Shown here: positions 26,131-34,493 of the stretch, piece after piece
How the letters are laid out: each line of letters starts with the position of its first letter
How positions within the stretch are numbered: the stretch's first letter is position 1
Assembly: GCA_020445665.1 (NCBI GenBank)
Contig: JAGRGD010000200.1
Span: 1 to 40,375, forward strand
DNA: 40,375 nt
Direction: 5' to 3'
DNA from: Rhodocyclaceae bacterium
GTDB taxonomy: Bacteria > Pseudomonadota > Gammaproteobacteria > Burkholderiales > Rhodocyclaceae
Notes under the pieces: model-generated
Database searches by the model: none
What the model saw: the letters and a program-made list of their open reading frames with translations, nothing else
What the model was told of the DNA's origin: nothing
Translations under genes and position numbers: made by a program

Positions 26131-26736
26131 ATGACCACCCGCCAAGTCGGCATCTACGTGTACCCCGGGGTCGAAGTGCTCGACTTTGCCGGACCGTTCG
26201 AGGTGTTCACGACGGCCAGTCGGGTGGCCGCCCGCCGGGCGGCCGCCGAGCCCCCCTTCAGGGTGTTGACCCTGGCCCGCGAGCCGGGCCCGGTCACCGC
26301 GCGGGCAGGCTTCCGCCACCTCCCCGACGCCCTGATCGGCGATCACCCGCCCCTCGACCTGCTGGTCGTGCCGGGCGGCGACGAGCGGAACGAACGCGAC
26401 GAGCCGGCGCTGATGGCTTGGCTGCAGCGCACCGCGCCGGGCCTCGAGGTGCTGGCCTCGGTGTGCACCGGCGCCTTCCTGCTGGCCGGCGCCAGCCTGC
26501 TCGACGGCCGACGGGTCACCACCCACTGGGAGGACGTGGCAGAGCTCGCCCGCCTGTATCCGGCGCTCGCGGTGGCGGACACCGGCCGTTGGATCGACGA
26601 TGGCGACGTGGTCACCTCGGCCGGCATCTCCGCCGGGCTCGACATGGCCCTGCATCTGGTGGCCCGGTCGGCCGGCGAGGAACTGGCCATGGCGACCGCC
26701 CGCCAGATGGACTATCACTGGCAGTCCCGTCCCTGA
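26131..26736 (+). CDS. DJ-1/PfpI family protein (isonitrile hydratase-like)
   Basis: A 201-residue DJ-1/PfpI-superfamily protein. The nucleophile elbow ASVCTGAFLLAGASLLDGRRVTTHWE includes the conserved Cys and the downstream TTHW of the InhA (isonitrile hydratase)/GlxA N-domain branch; the N-terminal GVEVLDFAGPFEVF carries the conserved acidic residue. The reaction is not known. It is the first gene of a rightward run with LysE, EamA and a GlxA-type regulator. Confidence 0.88.
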   Translation: MTTRQVGIYVYPGVEVLDFAGPFEVFTTASRVAARRAAAEPPFRVLTLAREPGPVTARAGFRHLPDALIGDHPPLDLLVVPGGDERNERDEPALMAWLQRTAPGLEVLASVCTGAFLLAGASLLDGRRVTTHWEDVAELARLYPALAVADTGRWIDDGDVVTSAGISAGLDMALHLVARSAGEELAMATARQMDYHWQSRP

Positions 26737-26748
26737 TCCCGCCATGCC

Positions 26749-27366
26749 ATGAGCCCAGAGAGCGCCCTGTCCTTCTTCATCGCGATCTTCATATTCGGCA
26801 TCACGCCGGGGCCGGGCGTGTTCGCCCTGCTCGCCCGCGCGCTGTCCAGCGGCGCTCGCGACTGCGTCTTCCTGGCCCTCGGCATGGTGGTGAGCGACAT
26901 CGCCTACCTGGTCTTCGCCTGCCTCGGCCTGGCCGCCATCGCGAGCCACTGGGGTGAGCTGTTCACCGTCATCCGCTGGCTCGGCGCCGCCTATCTGGTG
27001 TGGCTGGGGATCGGCATCTGGCGGGCGCCGGTCGCGGAGGGCTTCGACCCGGCCAAGGCACCGCGGACGCCACGCCGGGCGAGCTTCGTGCAGGGCTTCC
27101 TGATCTCCGCCTCCAACCCCAAGGTGATCCTCTTCTACATCGCCTTCCTGCCGACCTTCATGGACCTCACGACCCTGCGCGCTGCCGATATCGTGCTCGC
27201 CGCGGTGCTGACCCTGGTGGCGCTGATGGCGGGGCTGATGCTGATCTCGGTCGGCGCTGCCCGCGCCCGCCGCTTCTTCCGCTCCGCCCGTGCCACACGG
27301 CTGCTGAACCGCAGCGCAGGCGCGATCATGATCGGCGCCGGCGCGTGGCTGGCAACGAGGCACTGA
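26749..27366 (+). CDS. LysE/RhtB-family amino-acid exporter
   Basis: A 205-residue membrane protein of the LysE/RhtB family, with about six predicted helices. The first helix contains GITPGPGVFALLARAL, the family hallmark, and the loop GFLISASNPKVILFYIAFLPTF is typical of RhtB/RhtC. It exports amino acids or derivatives, but the substrate cannot be read. The gap to the upstream gene is 12 bases, and the eamA start lies 1 base after its stop, so this is an operon. Confidence 0.92.
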   Translation: MSPESALSFFIAIFIFGITPGPGVFALLARALSSGARDCVFLALGMVVSDIAYLVFACLGLAAIASHWGELFTVIRWLGAAYLVWLGIGIWRAPVAEGFDPAKAPRTPRRASFVQGFLISASNPKVILFYIAFLPTFMDLTTLRAADIVLAAVLTLVALMAGLMLISVGAARARRFFRSARATRLLNRSAGAIMIGAGAWLATRH

Positions 27367-27367
27367 C

Positions 27368-28258
27368 ATGAAGCCGAGCGATCTGGCGCTGGCCCTGGTG
27401 GTGGTCGTGGTGTGGGGGCTCAACTTCGTCGTCATCAAGGCCGGCGTGGCCGAGGTGCCGCCGCTGCTGCTGGGGGCATTGCGCTTCCTTGCCGCGGCGC
27501 TGCCCGCGGTGGCCTTCTTCCGCGCGCCGCGCCTGCCGCTGCGCTTCTACCTGGCCTATGGCATGACCATCGCGGTGGGCCAGTTCGCGTTCCTGTTCAC
27601 CGCCATCCACATCGGCATGCCCTCGGGTCTGGCGTCGCTGGTGCTGCAGTCCCAGGCCTTCTTCACGATGCTCTTCGCTGCTGTCTGCTTGAAAGAGAGC
27701 TGGCGCGGCAGCCAGCTGGCGGGCCTGGTGCTGGCGGCGGGCGGGCTCGCCCTGATCGGCTCGGCCCACGGCACGAGCATGCCGCTGGCCGGCTTCCTGA
27801 TGACCCTCGCCGCTGCCGTCAGCTGGGGCATCGGCAACATCGTCAGCCGCGGCCTCGCGAAGCACGGGCCGGTGAACCTGCTGGCCTTCATGGTATGGGC
27901 CAGCCTGGTGCCGCCGCTGCCCTTCCTCGCCCTGTCGCTGCTGATCGAGGGGCCGGAGGCCATCGTCTCGGCCCTCGCCGGCTTCAGCCTGCGCTCCGGC
28001 CTCGCCGTGCTCTACCTCGCCTGGGCCGCGACCCTGCTGGGTTACGGCCTGTGGAGCCACCTGATGTCCCGCTACCCGGCCAACCAGGTGGCGCCCTTCC
28101 CGCTGCTGGTCCCGCTGGTGGGGCTGACCGCCGGCTGGCTGGTCTATGACGAGGCCCTCCTGCCGGTGCACTTCGCCGGCGGCGGCCTGCTGATGCTCGG
28201 CCTAGTGGTCAACCTCTTCGGGCACCGGCTGCTGGCGCGGATGCGGCAGCGGGCATGA
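27368..28258 (+). CDS. eamA: EamA/YdeD-like O-acetylserine/cysteine exporter
   Basis: A 296-residue, ten-helix drug/metabolite transporter with two EamA repeats. VVVVVWGLNFVVIKAG and GMPSGLASLVLQSQAFFT match my memory of E. coli EamA closely, and the C-terminal repeat (NQVAPFPLLVPLVGL) also aligns. E. coli EamA exports O-acetylserine and cysteine; the same role is inferred here. The start is 1 base after the lysE-like stop, and the end overlaps the regulator gene by 4 bases (ATGA). Confidence 0.87.
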   Translation: MKPSDLALALVVVVVWGLNFVVIKAGVAEVPPLLLGALRFLAAALPAVAFFRAPRLPLRFYLAYGMTIAVGQFAFLFTAIHIGMPSGLASLVLQSQAFFTMLFAAVCLKESWRGSQLAGLVLAAGGLALIGSAHGTSMPLAGFLMTLAAAVSWGIGNIVSRGLAKHGPVNLLAFMVWASLVPPLPFLALSLLIEGPEAIVSALAGFSLRSGLAVLYLAWAATLLGYGLWSHLMSRYPANQVAPFPLLVPLVGLTAGWLVYDEALLPVHFAGGGLLMLGLVVNLFGHRLLARMRQRA

Positions 28259-29184
28259 GTGGCGCGATCGTCTTCGTCCTGACCCCGGGGGCCCTGCTGC
28301 TCGACTACGCCGGCCCGGCCGAGTCCCTGCGCATGGCAGGTGAGATGGGGGCCGATCTCACCATTGCCGCCTGTGGCCCGAGCCCGAGCGTCGAGGTCTC
28401 CACCGGCCTGTCCCTCGGCGACCTCGCACCGCTGCCCGACCACCTGCCCGACGGCGCCCGGGTCGTGGTGGTCGGCAACGCGAAGGAGGAACGGGACTAC
28501 GCCCGCGCCGAGGCGGCCCGGGTGGTCGACTGGCTCGCCGCCCTGCCCCTGGGCCGGGTCCGCGTGGCGAGCATCTGCTCGGGGGCGATCCTGCTGGCGC
28601 GGGCCGGGCTGCTGCGCGGCCGCGCCTGCACCACCCACCACAATCTGCTCGGCATGCTGCGCGCCGCCGACCCGACGGCGCGGGTCCTGGACGACCGCAT
28701 CTTCGTCGAGGACGGACCGGTGCTGACCAGTGCCGGCGTCACCACCGGTATCGACCTGGCCCTCTACCTGATCGAGCGGGACCACGGCGCCGAGCTGGCG
28801 ATGGCGGTGGCGCGGCGGATGGTGGTGTTCGCCCGCCGCGGGCCGGCAGACCCGCAACTCTCACCGTGGCTGGCCCATCGCAACCACGTGCATCCGGCGG
28901 TGCACGCGGTACAGGACGCCATCAGCCGCGACCCGGTTCGCCGCTGGTCGATGACCGAGCTTGCCGCCCTCGCCCACGTCAGCCCGCGCCACCTCGCGCG
29001 CCTCTTCAAGCGCCACGCCGGCCTCAACGTGCCCGACTACCACCAGGGCCTGCGCCTCGCCCGCGCCCGCCTGCTGATGGCCGACCCCCGCCGCAGCATG
29101 GAGCAGGTGGCCGAAGGGGCCGGCTTCGCGTCGGCCCGGGACCTGCGCCGGGTGCGGGCGCGGCACACCCGGGCCGGCGCCTGA
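28255..29184 (+). CDS. GlxA/FtrA-family AraC-type transcriptional regulator
   Basis: A 309-residue regulator with an N-terminal DJ-1/PfpI-like domain (about 5-190, with the nucleophile-like SICSGAILLARAGLL) and a C-terminal AraC double HTH (about 215-305: WSMTELAALAHVSPRHLARLFKRHAGLNVPDYHQGLRLARARLLM). It overlaps eamA by ATGA, so it is cotranscribed with the two exporters and probably controls them. FtrA, a relative, responds to thiosulfate or other small molecules; the effector here is unknown. Confidence 0.92.
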   Translation: MSGAIVFVLTPGALLLDYAGPAESLRMAGEMGADLTIAACGPSPSVEVSTGLSLGDLAPLPDHLPDGARVVVVGNAKEERDYARAEAARVVDWLAALPLGRVRVASICSGAILLARAGLLRGRACTTHHNLLGMLRAADPTARVLDDRIFVEDGPVLTSAGVTTGIDLALYLIERDHGAELAMAVARRMVVFARRGPADPQLSPWLAHRNHVHPAVHAVQDAISRDPVRRWSMTELAALAHVSPRHLARLFKRHAGLNVPDYHQGLRLARARLLMADPRRSMEQVAEGAGFASARDLRRVRARHTRAGA

Positions 29185-29298
29185 ACCGGCCTGGCCTCAC
29201 CGCCCGCCGGGGAATGCGACAATCGGGATTCCGATGGCATCGACAGGGCCGGCACGGCGCAGTAGCGGATCGACGCGCCCGGCCAGGAGAACTGGACC

Positions 29299-29673
29299 AT
29301 GGCAAGCCCGGCAGAGAAGTTCCGGCAGACCTTTCTGGTACCGCAGGGCGGATTCCTGCGCTGGTTCAGCGCGATACTGCTCTGGCTCACCGCAGCCTCG
29401 AGCGTCGCGGTGTATGTGACGATCGTCCGAGACATCTGCGCGGACGGCGCGTGCGACGGCCTGGTCGTGACCCGCTTCTGGGTGCTCGAATCGACCCGCT
29501 ACCTGTACCTTCTCCACGCCGCCTGCGCGATCGTGCTCGGGGTCTTCGTCGTGCGCGCCCGCAGCCTGTCGCGCCTGGTGAGCTACGCGCTCGGCATCGG
29601 CTTCGGCGTGGGCGGCCAGCTCTCCGGCATGGCGGTCTGGGCCATCCTTCGAGAGCTTGCGGCCGGGGCCTGA
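29299..29673 (+). CDS. Small membrane protein of unknown function
   Basis: A 124-residue protein with about three transmembrane helices (about 20-42, 69-87, 93-116). A short periplasmic loop between the first two contains a Cys pair (DICADGACDG) that could form a disulphide. No known domain is recognised. The ATG at 29299 has AGGAGA upstream. It lies 114 bases after the GlxA-type gene and may have its own promoter. Confidence 0.7.
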   Translation: MASPAEKFRQTFLVPQGGFLRWFSAILLWLTAASSVAVYVTIVRDICADGACDGLVVTRFWVLESTRYLYLLHAACAIVLGVFVVRARSLSRLVSYALGIGFGVGGQLSGMAVWAILRELAAGA

Positions 29674-29734
29674 ACGCAACGCCGCCGACCTGCACCCTGT
29701 CCGGCGGCGAACCCGATGGCTTCAGGGTACGCAG

Positions 29735-30298
29735 CTAGCGACCGAGACCCGGGCTGCCGGCGGGCACCAGGTAGCCCGACACCACGTACTGCGCGCTGCC
29801 GGTCGAACTGCCCGTGGTGCTGTTGAGGTTGAGGGTGACCTCGGTGCCAGGATCGACGATGACCGCGAGTGGCCAGGTGTAGTTGGTGATCTTCTGGGTC
29901 CCGCCGGCCGGCAGGGTGGCGAGACCGGTCGGCACCATCAGGCTGTGCGACACCGACTGGCCGCCACTCGTGAAGCGGATCTCGACGAAGGCCACCTGGT
30001 CATCGTTGGCCTGGGTGGCACGCAGGCTCATCTGCTCGAGCACCAGGGTGGCGTCGGCCGGGCTGACGAAGGCGTCGCCAGCGACCCGGTCGGAGGTGGG
30101 GATCCCCTTGAACAGGCCGAAGGCGACCGACACCCGCGTGGCGAAGCCGGTGCGTGGATAGAGATCCTGTGCCGACAGGACCGGCACCGGGTTGGCAGCG
30201 CCATTGACGACGGTGACCGGGGTGCTGCGCTGGGCCCAGGCCCCGCTGGCGACGAGGATCAGCGCCAGCGCGAACAGGCGATTGAGTTGGATGCTCAT
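29735..30298 (-). CDS. Secreted hypothetical protein
   Basis: A 187-residue exported protein. A Sec signal peptide (MSIQLNRLFALALILVASGAWAQ) precedes a beta-rich, low-Cys domain with many Thr/Ser near the end (NLNSTTGSSTGSAQYVVSGYLVPAG). I do not recognise the fold. The start is the ATG at 30298, which overlaps the stop of the PEP-CTERM-like gene by 4 bases, so the two are translated together and may act together at the cell surface. Confidence 0.75.
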   Translation of the reverse strand: MSIQLNRLFALALILVASGAWAQRSTPVTVVNGAANPVPVLSAQDLYPRTGFATRVSVAFGLFKGIPTSDRVAGDAFVSPADATLVLEQMSLRATQANDDQVAFVEIRFTSGGQSVSHSLMVPTGLATLPAGGTQKITNYTWPLAVIVDPGTEVTLNLNSTTGSSTGSAQYVVSGYLVPAGSPGLGR

Positions 30299-31071
30299 GG
30301 CAGTTTCTCCAGGGTGTCTTGCGGCAGGGAGGCGCGCCGCCGCCGCTCCCGGCGGCGACGCGAAAGCAGTGCGGCGAGTCCCGGGGCCACCAGTGACAGC
30401 ACGCCGGGTGCCGGTACCGACCCGCCGGGCTCGTCGCCGCCCCGGCTCGCGGTGACGATGTCGTCGACGTTGAAGCTGACGAAGCCCAGCGCCGGGTCGA
30501 GGCTGGACAGCAGGGCCGAGGCGAAGGCGGCGTCCGGGTCGATGATCCCGAGGAAGTAGGCATCGTCTTCGGGTACCAGCAGGTCGCCGGTCGGCAGCGT
30601 CTGGTCGGGCAGGAGCGGATTGCTCACCGAGGTGCCCGCGGCGGCGAGGGTGAAGTCGCCGGCGAAGGCGCCGCCGCCGGGGGTGATCACGAAGAGGCCG
30701 ATGGCGTTCACCGGCGTCGCGAAGGCGAGGGACAGGCCATCGTCGTTGAAAAACTGCTCGCTGAAACCGTCGTCGACACCCAGGAAGTTCGATCCCGAGG
30801 TGGTCACGTACTGGTTGCCGATCACCAGATCGAGCCCGGTGCTGGCGGCACTCCGCACGAAGCTCAGGCCGACGTCGTCGATAACCGATCCGTCGGCCAG
30901 CGTGTCGCCGGCGCCGAGACCCTCGAAATCGACCACGTGGGTAGTGAATCCGGCCAGGGCGGCATCGAAAGCACTCCGACTCGTGAAGGTGACCGGTGCG
31001 GCCGTGGCGAGGCCGGCGCCCACGAGCAGCGCGCCAAGCCCGACGGCCGCGCGCAGCAGGCGTGTCGTCAT
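30295..31071 (-). CDS. PEP-CTERM-like sorted surface protein
   Basis: A 258-residue secreted protein. A signal peptide (MTTRLLRAAVGLGALLVGAGLATAA) is followed by an all-beta body with FTTHVVDFEGLGAG. The C-terminus has the exosortase sorting architecture: Ser-Val-Pro-Ala-Pro-Gly, a hydrophobic helix (VLSLVAPGLAALL) and a long Arg run. VPAPG in place of VPEP is a known variant. The Arg-rich end continues for a dozen more residues (ASLPQDTLEKLP), which is unusual. The ATG at 31071 opens the signal peptide. A sigma-54-type promoter lies at 31145-31160. Confidence 0.82.
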   Translation of the reverse strand: MTTRLLRAAVGLGALLVGAGLATAAPVTFTSRSAFDAALAGFTTHVVDFEGLGAGDTLADGSVIDDVGLSFVRSAASTGLDLVIGNQYVTTSGSNFLGVDDGFSEQFFNDDGLSLAFATPVNAIGLFVITPGGGAFAGDFTLAAAGTSVSNPLLPDQTLPTGDLLVPEDDAYFLGIIDPDAAFASALLSSLDPALGFVSFNVDDIVTASRGGDEPGGSVPAPGVLSLVAPGLAALLSRRRRERRRRASLPQDTLEKLP

Positions 31072-31144
31072 GCGTGTCTCCCATGCGTTGATTCGTCGCC
31101 ATGGCCCGTCCGTGGAAGGTGCCCGGCTGTGTCCGAAATCTCCC

Positions 31145-31160
31145 TGCATCAACAATGCCA
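31145..31160 (-). promoter_or_regulatory. Candidate sigma-54 (-24/-12) promoter
   Basis: On the minus strand the sequence is TGGCATTGTTGATGCA, with the -24 GG and -12 GC separated by exactly ten bases, matching the consensus TGGCACG-N4-TTGCA in the key positions. It lies 73 bases upstream of the PEP-CTERM-like start. PEP-CTERM genes are often under RpoN with the PrsK/PrsR two-component pair, which supports the call; promoter activity is inferred. Confidence 0.55.
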
Positions 31161-31328
31161 GCGACGCAGGGCGAAACCGGGTACGCACCCGTTGCACCGG
31201 CCAAGCGCCGCGGAAGGCCCGTGGAATGGGGTTTTGCCGGTTGCTAAGGAAACGCCGGACGAGGCCCTTGGAGCGCCATCTGCGGGTGCCGGTGGGTCCG
31301 ACCCGCCGATCCGCGTCAGGCGCGCCGA

Positions 31329-31349
31329 CACCGGACAGATGTCGGGGTG
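31329..31349. promoter_or_regulatory. Imperfect inverted repeat, possible activator site
   Basis: The central GACA-GA-TGTC is a perfect 4+2+4 inverted repeat, extended outward to CACC and GGTG with one extra base on one side. It lies 169 bases upstream of the sigma-54-type element and 131 bases before the LuxR start, a fitting distance for an enhancer. Function is inferred. Confidence 0.3.
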
Positions 31350-31480
31350 CATCGCCGTCAAGCAGCGGATCTCGCTGAGTATGTTCGGAAAGACTAATAT
31401 TCAAGTAGCAGGAGATACCGCCCCGGCGGTGTCAAATCCGTCGACAGGCGCAGGTCCGAGACCTGGGCCGGGAGCCCACC

Positions 31481-32398
31481 ATGTCCGCTCACGGTGTATC
31501 GGAAGTCCCCGTCGGCTCTTCTGGGGCGGAGCCCCTCGCTGGGCCGCAGGCGCTGGTGTTGGCGAGCGAGCTGATGCGAGCCGCCCGGCGCCCGGCCCGA
31601 TGGCCGGCAGCGATGAGCGCGGTTCGACGCGCCCTCGGCTGCCAAGCTGTCTTTGCCGACGCGGCCGCGTCGCGGGCGCTGACCCGCGCGGCGCTCCGAG
31701 ATGTCGCGCGACGGGCAAGTGCATGTGCGGCCTCCGGCCAGGGAGACTGCGGCCTGCGGGGCGATGCCGGCTGCCGCGCGACCTGCGCCGCCCTGGCGGA
31801 CTGCCTCGCCCTCGCCGTTGAACCGGGCGTGGTCCGTCGCGCCCTCAGGGGCGACTGGCTCGACGCGCTGATCGAGCCGGCGTGGGTATGCGATGGGGAC
31901 CTGACGGTGCTGCATGCCAATGCCCGAGCAAGACGGGCTTGGGACGACGGCGCACCCGGCGTCGATGACGACGGTCGCCTGGCCGTCGGAGCGGCCGAGC
32001 GCGCGATGCGACAGGCGATCGACCGGGTGCAGGCCCGGCGCGAGCACGTGGTGGTGTTCGAACTGGCGTCGGGCGAACGGCTGGCGGTGAGCCGGCTACG
32101 CGATGCCGACGGCATCGGCGACGCCCTGCTGATCCGCCTGCTGGGTTCGGGCCTGTCGCACCTGCGGACCGTCCCCGCGCGGCAGCTGGCCGCGCGCCTC
32201 GCCCCTCTGAGGCTGACGCCGAGGCAAGAGCAACTCGCCGTGCATCTGCTGCATGGGGCGTCCCTGTCGGCCGCTGCGGTCGCGATGGGCATCTGCCGCG
32301 CGACCGCCAACGAGCACCTGGCCGCGCTGTTTCGTCGCAGCGGCACCCATCGCCAGGGTGAACTGCTCGAGTGGCTCGCCCGGCGCCTGGCGCCCTGA
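31481..32398 (+). CDS. LuxR-family (GerE HTH) transcriptional regulator
   Basis: A 305-residue regulator whose C-terminus is a LuxR/GerE HTH (about 240-297: LTPRQEQLAVHLLHGASLSAAAVAMGICRATANEHLAALFRRSGTHRQGELLEWL). The N-terminal 230 residues are Ala- and Arg-rich; a PAS-like segment (about 125-220, EPAWVCDGDLTVLHANARARRAW) precedes the HTH. A Cys cluster (ASGQGDCGLRGDAGCRATCAALADC) sits around 85-108. The ATG at 31481 has GGGAG 7 bases upstream. It is divergent from the PEP-CTERM-like gene and may regulate it. Confidence 0.85.
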   Translation: MSAHGVSEVPVGSSGAEPLAGPQALVLASELMRAARRPARWPAAMSAVRRALGCQAVFADAAASRALTRAALRDVARRASACAASGQGDCGLRGDAGCRATCAALADCLALAVEPGVVRRALRGDWLDALIEPAWVCDGDLTVLHANARARRAWDDGAPGVDDDGRLAVGAAERAMRQAIDRVQARREHVVVFELASGERLAVSRLRDADGIGDALLIRLLGSGLSHLRTVPARQLAARLAPLRLTPRQEQLAVHLLHGASLSAAAVAMGICRATANEHLAALFRRSGTHRQGELLEWLARRLAP

Positions 32399-32424
32399 AA
32401 CGCGGCGAGCCCTAACGCAAAGAG

Positions 32425-32448
32425 GCCGGGCCCCGATCGGGGCCCGGC
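32425..32448. terminator. Perfect 24-base palindrome between convergent genes
   Basis: A perfect palindrome with two 12-base arms (GCCGGGCCCCGA and its complement) lies 27 bases after the LuxR stop and 25 bases after the PhoX-like stop. There is no T-run, so termination would depend on the very GC-rich stem. It may work in both directions. Confidence 0.55.
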
Positions 32449-32472
32449 GATCGTCAGGCCGTCGTTTCGCCC

Positions 32473-33768
32473 TCAGTCGTCGCGGCCGTGGCGCCCACGG
32501 GACGGCGTGATGACCAACGTCATGTCGTTGCCGTCGGCGGCGTGCTGGACGTTGACCATCAGCGTGTTCGGCATCGTCGGCGGGAAGTAGATGCCGGTAC
32601 CCTCGGCGCCGAGGGTGGTCAGGGTCGCGAACAACGAGACCGAATCGGCCACGCCGTCGCCATCGCGGTCCGGACCGGCGACCCAGATGTCGGCCGGCTC
32701 GTTGTCCTCGACGATCCACAGGTTGCCCTGGGGGTCGGAGGCGAGGTTGTCCGGGCTGGCGAGACCGTAGTTGGGCATGTCGCGCTCGTTGGCCACGTTG
32801 CCCACGTTCACCCCGAAGTACTCGGTCACCAGCGGCGCGTCGGTGTCGAGCGGGATGCGCACCACGCGGCGGGTGGTGGTGGTGGCGAAGAACAGGTTCT
32901 TGCCGATGATCTCGGCGTCTTCGGGGCGCATGTAGTCGGTCACGCCGGCCTCGTTGGCCGCGGCGCGGGCATCGACTGCCGGATCGGTGACGACGCCGTT
33001 CATGCCGGGCACGAGGGCCACCCACTCGCCCGCACCGGTGCCGTTGATGCCGTCCTCGCCTTCATCGACGATGTTCAGGGCGTAGAGCACGCCGCTGGAG
33101 AGGTCGCCCCGCTGCGAGGGCACGAACTTGTAGATCGAGCCGCCATTGAGCTCATCCCCGACGTAGACGTTGCCCCGCTTGTCCACCGCGATGCCCTCGT
33201 GGGACATCCGGCCCACCGCCGGGCGATCCACACAGGCCAGCGCCATGCCATCGGCCTCGCACTCGAACAGGCGACCGGCGGCTCCGTTCTCCTCGGCGAT
33301 CAGCAGGGTGCCCCAGGGCGTCCACTCGATGCCGTCCAGGCGGCTGAAGCCCGGCGTGATGCCGAAGTCCTCGGCGGCATAGCTCAGCACCGCCTTGGTC
33401 TTCAGGTCGATCACGGTGACAACGCCGATACCGCCGCCGTTCTCCTGGGTGCGGTACAGGAAGCGGCCGGCGTGGCGGCTGTGCCGCTCGTTCACCGTCA
33501 GCATGTCGTTCAGGTCATTCTGACCGGGCACCGCATCGTGCACGACCGGCGCGCCACACACCGCGATCTCTTCGCTCAGCACCGACTGGGTAAAACCCTC
33601 CGGCAGGTTGAACGGCGCACAGGCCGGCAGGCTGCCCGGCTCGGCCGACTCGGTCAGCGGCGTGAAGCGGAAACCGCCGCCGCCGGACTTCTCGTCGTGG
33701 TCGCGATCGGCCAGAGCCGGCGTGGCAACGAAGGCGGCAAGCGCTACGGCCAGAGTGGTGAATTTCAT
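32473..33768 (-). CDS. Secreted PhoX-like (DUF839) protein
   Basis: A 431-residue exported protein. The signal peptide is MKFTTLAVALAAFVATPALA, and the mature part is a beta-propeller-like DUF839 domain. Family features visible are LDGIEWTPWGTLLIAEEN, MSHEGIAVDKRGNVYVGDELNGGSIYKF, MRPEDAEIIGKNLFFATT and NLASDPQGNLWIVEDN, which hold the conserved Glu/Asp Ca or Fe ligands. PhoX enzymes are Ca/Fe phosphatases; many DUF839 proteins are not proven phosphatases, and no Tat RR motif is seen, so the activity is uncertain. No pho box was identified. Confidence 0.85.
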   Translation of the reverse strand: MKFTTLAVALAAFVATPALADRDHDEKSGGGGFRFTPLTESAEPGSLPACAPFNLPEGFTQSVLSEEIAVCGAPVVHDAVPGQNDLNDMLTVNERHSRHAGRFLYRTQENGGGIGVVTVIDLKTKAVLSYAAEDFGITPGFSRLDGIEWTPWGTLLIAEENGAAGRLFECEADGMALACVDRPAVGRMSHEGIAVDKRGNVYVGDELNGGSIYKFVPSQRGDLSSGVLYALNIVDEGEDGINGTGAGEWVALVPGMNGVVTDPAVDARAAANEAGVTDYMRPEDAEIIGKNLFFATTTTRRVVRIPLDTDAPLVTEYFGVNVGNVANERDMPNYGLASPDNLASDPQGNLWIVEDNEPADIWVAGPDRDGDGVADSVSLFATLTTLGAEGTGIYFPPTMPNTLMVNVQHAADGNDMTLVITPSRGRHGRDD

Positions 33769-33941
33769 GGAGGTCCCTCAGCGTCTGATGGAATGGGACA
33801 TCCATGCTCGGGTTGAGACGTTTCACGCCCGTGACTGCCGGATTGCAGAACGCTGCCGGCGACATGCGTTCGTCACGCGAGCGCCCGCAACGAACGCTGG
33901 CCGCCGCGACCCGGATCCCGCGGCGCGGCGTCGATCACACC

Positions 33942-34493
33942 CTAGCGTTTCGGGTGCTGGGCGAGGTACTGCAGCAGCTCGCGGTAGCGCTCGCCAAAAT
34001 CCGCATCGCTCGACGGATCCGGCGCCTCGGGGGTCGCCGCCTGGGCCGCAGCCCAGTCCTCGTCCCGCAACAGGTCACGGGCGCGCGGCATGACGCGGCG
34101 CTCCTCCGTGGCCAGATGGTGCCGGTAATAAACGAGGTAGGTCGCCGCCGCCATCTCCACATCGGCGCGGGAGGTCATCACATCGTCGGCAATCTCGCCG
34201 AGCCGCTCCAGCAACTCGTCGCTGGCCCGCGCAATGACCCGGTGCTCCTGGAGCAGCCGGTTCACCGGCAGCCGCATCTCCGGATCCCGCTCGACCAGCC
34301 GGGCGAACGCCGCATCCTCCCGCGGATGGTGGAAGCGATCGCCATAGCGTCGCAGGTAATCGACAATGTCCGTCATCAACTCGTAGTTCGGCCGCTCGCC
34401 CTCATGGAAGGCCGCCAACTGGGTGTCGAACAGGTCCAGCAGCCGGGCGAAGGCGACGTGCTCGGCGTGCCACTGGTCAAGGAGCGTAGCCAT
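33942..34493 (-). CDS. Hemerythrin-like (HHE) protein
   Basis: A 183-residue soluble protein with a four-helix hemerythrin HHE domain. Candidate di-iron ligands are visible as His12 (EHVAF), His55/His56 and Glu59 (FHHPRED), His84 (QEHRVIARA), His125/His126 (YYRHHLATEE) and Glu130. Such proteins bind O2 or NO or sense redox state. The start is the ATG at 34493 with GGGAGG upstream; the longer frame to 34694 crosses this Shine-Dalgarno. It is monocistronic. Confidence 0.88.
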   Translation of the reverse strand: MATLLDQWHAEHVAFARLLDLFDTQLAAFHEGERPNYELMTDIVDYLRRYGDRFHHPREDAAFARLVERDPEMRLPVNRLLQEHRVIARASDELLERLGEIADDVMTSRADVEMAAATYLVYYRHHLATEERRVMPRARDLLRDEDWAAAQAATPEAPDPSSDADFGERYRELLQYLAQHPKR

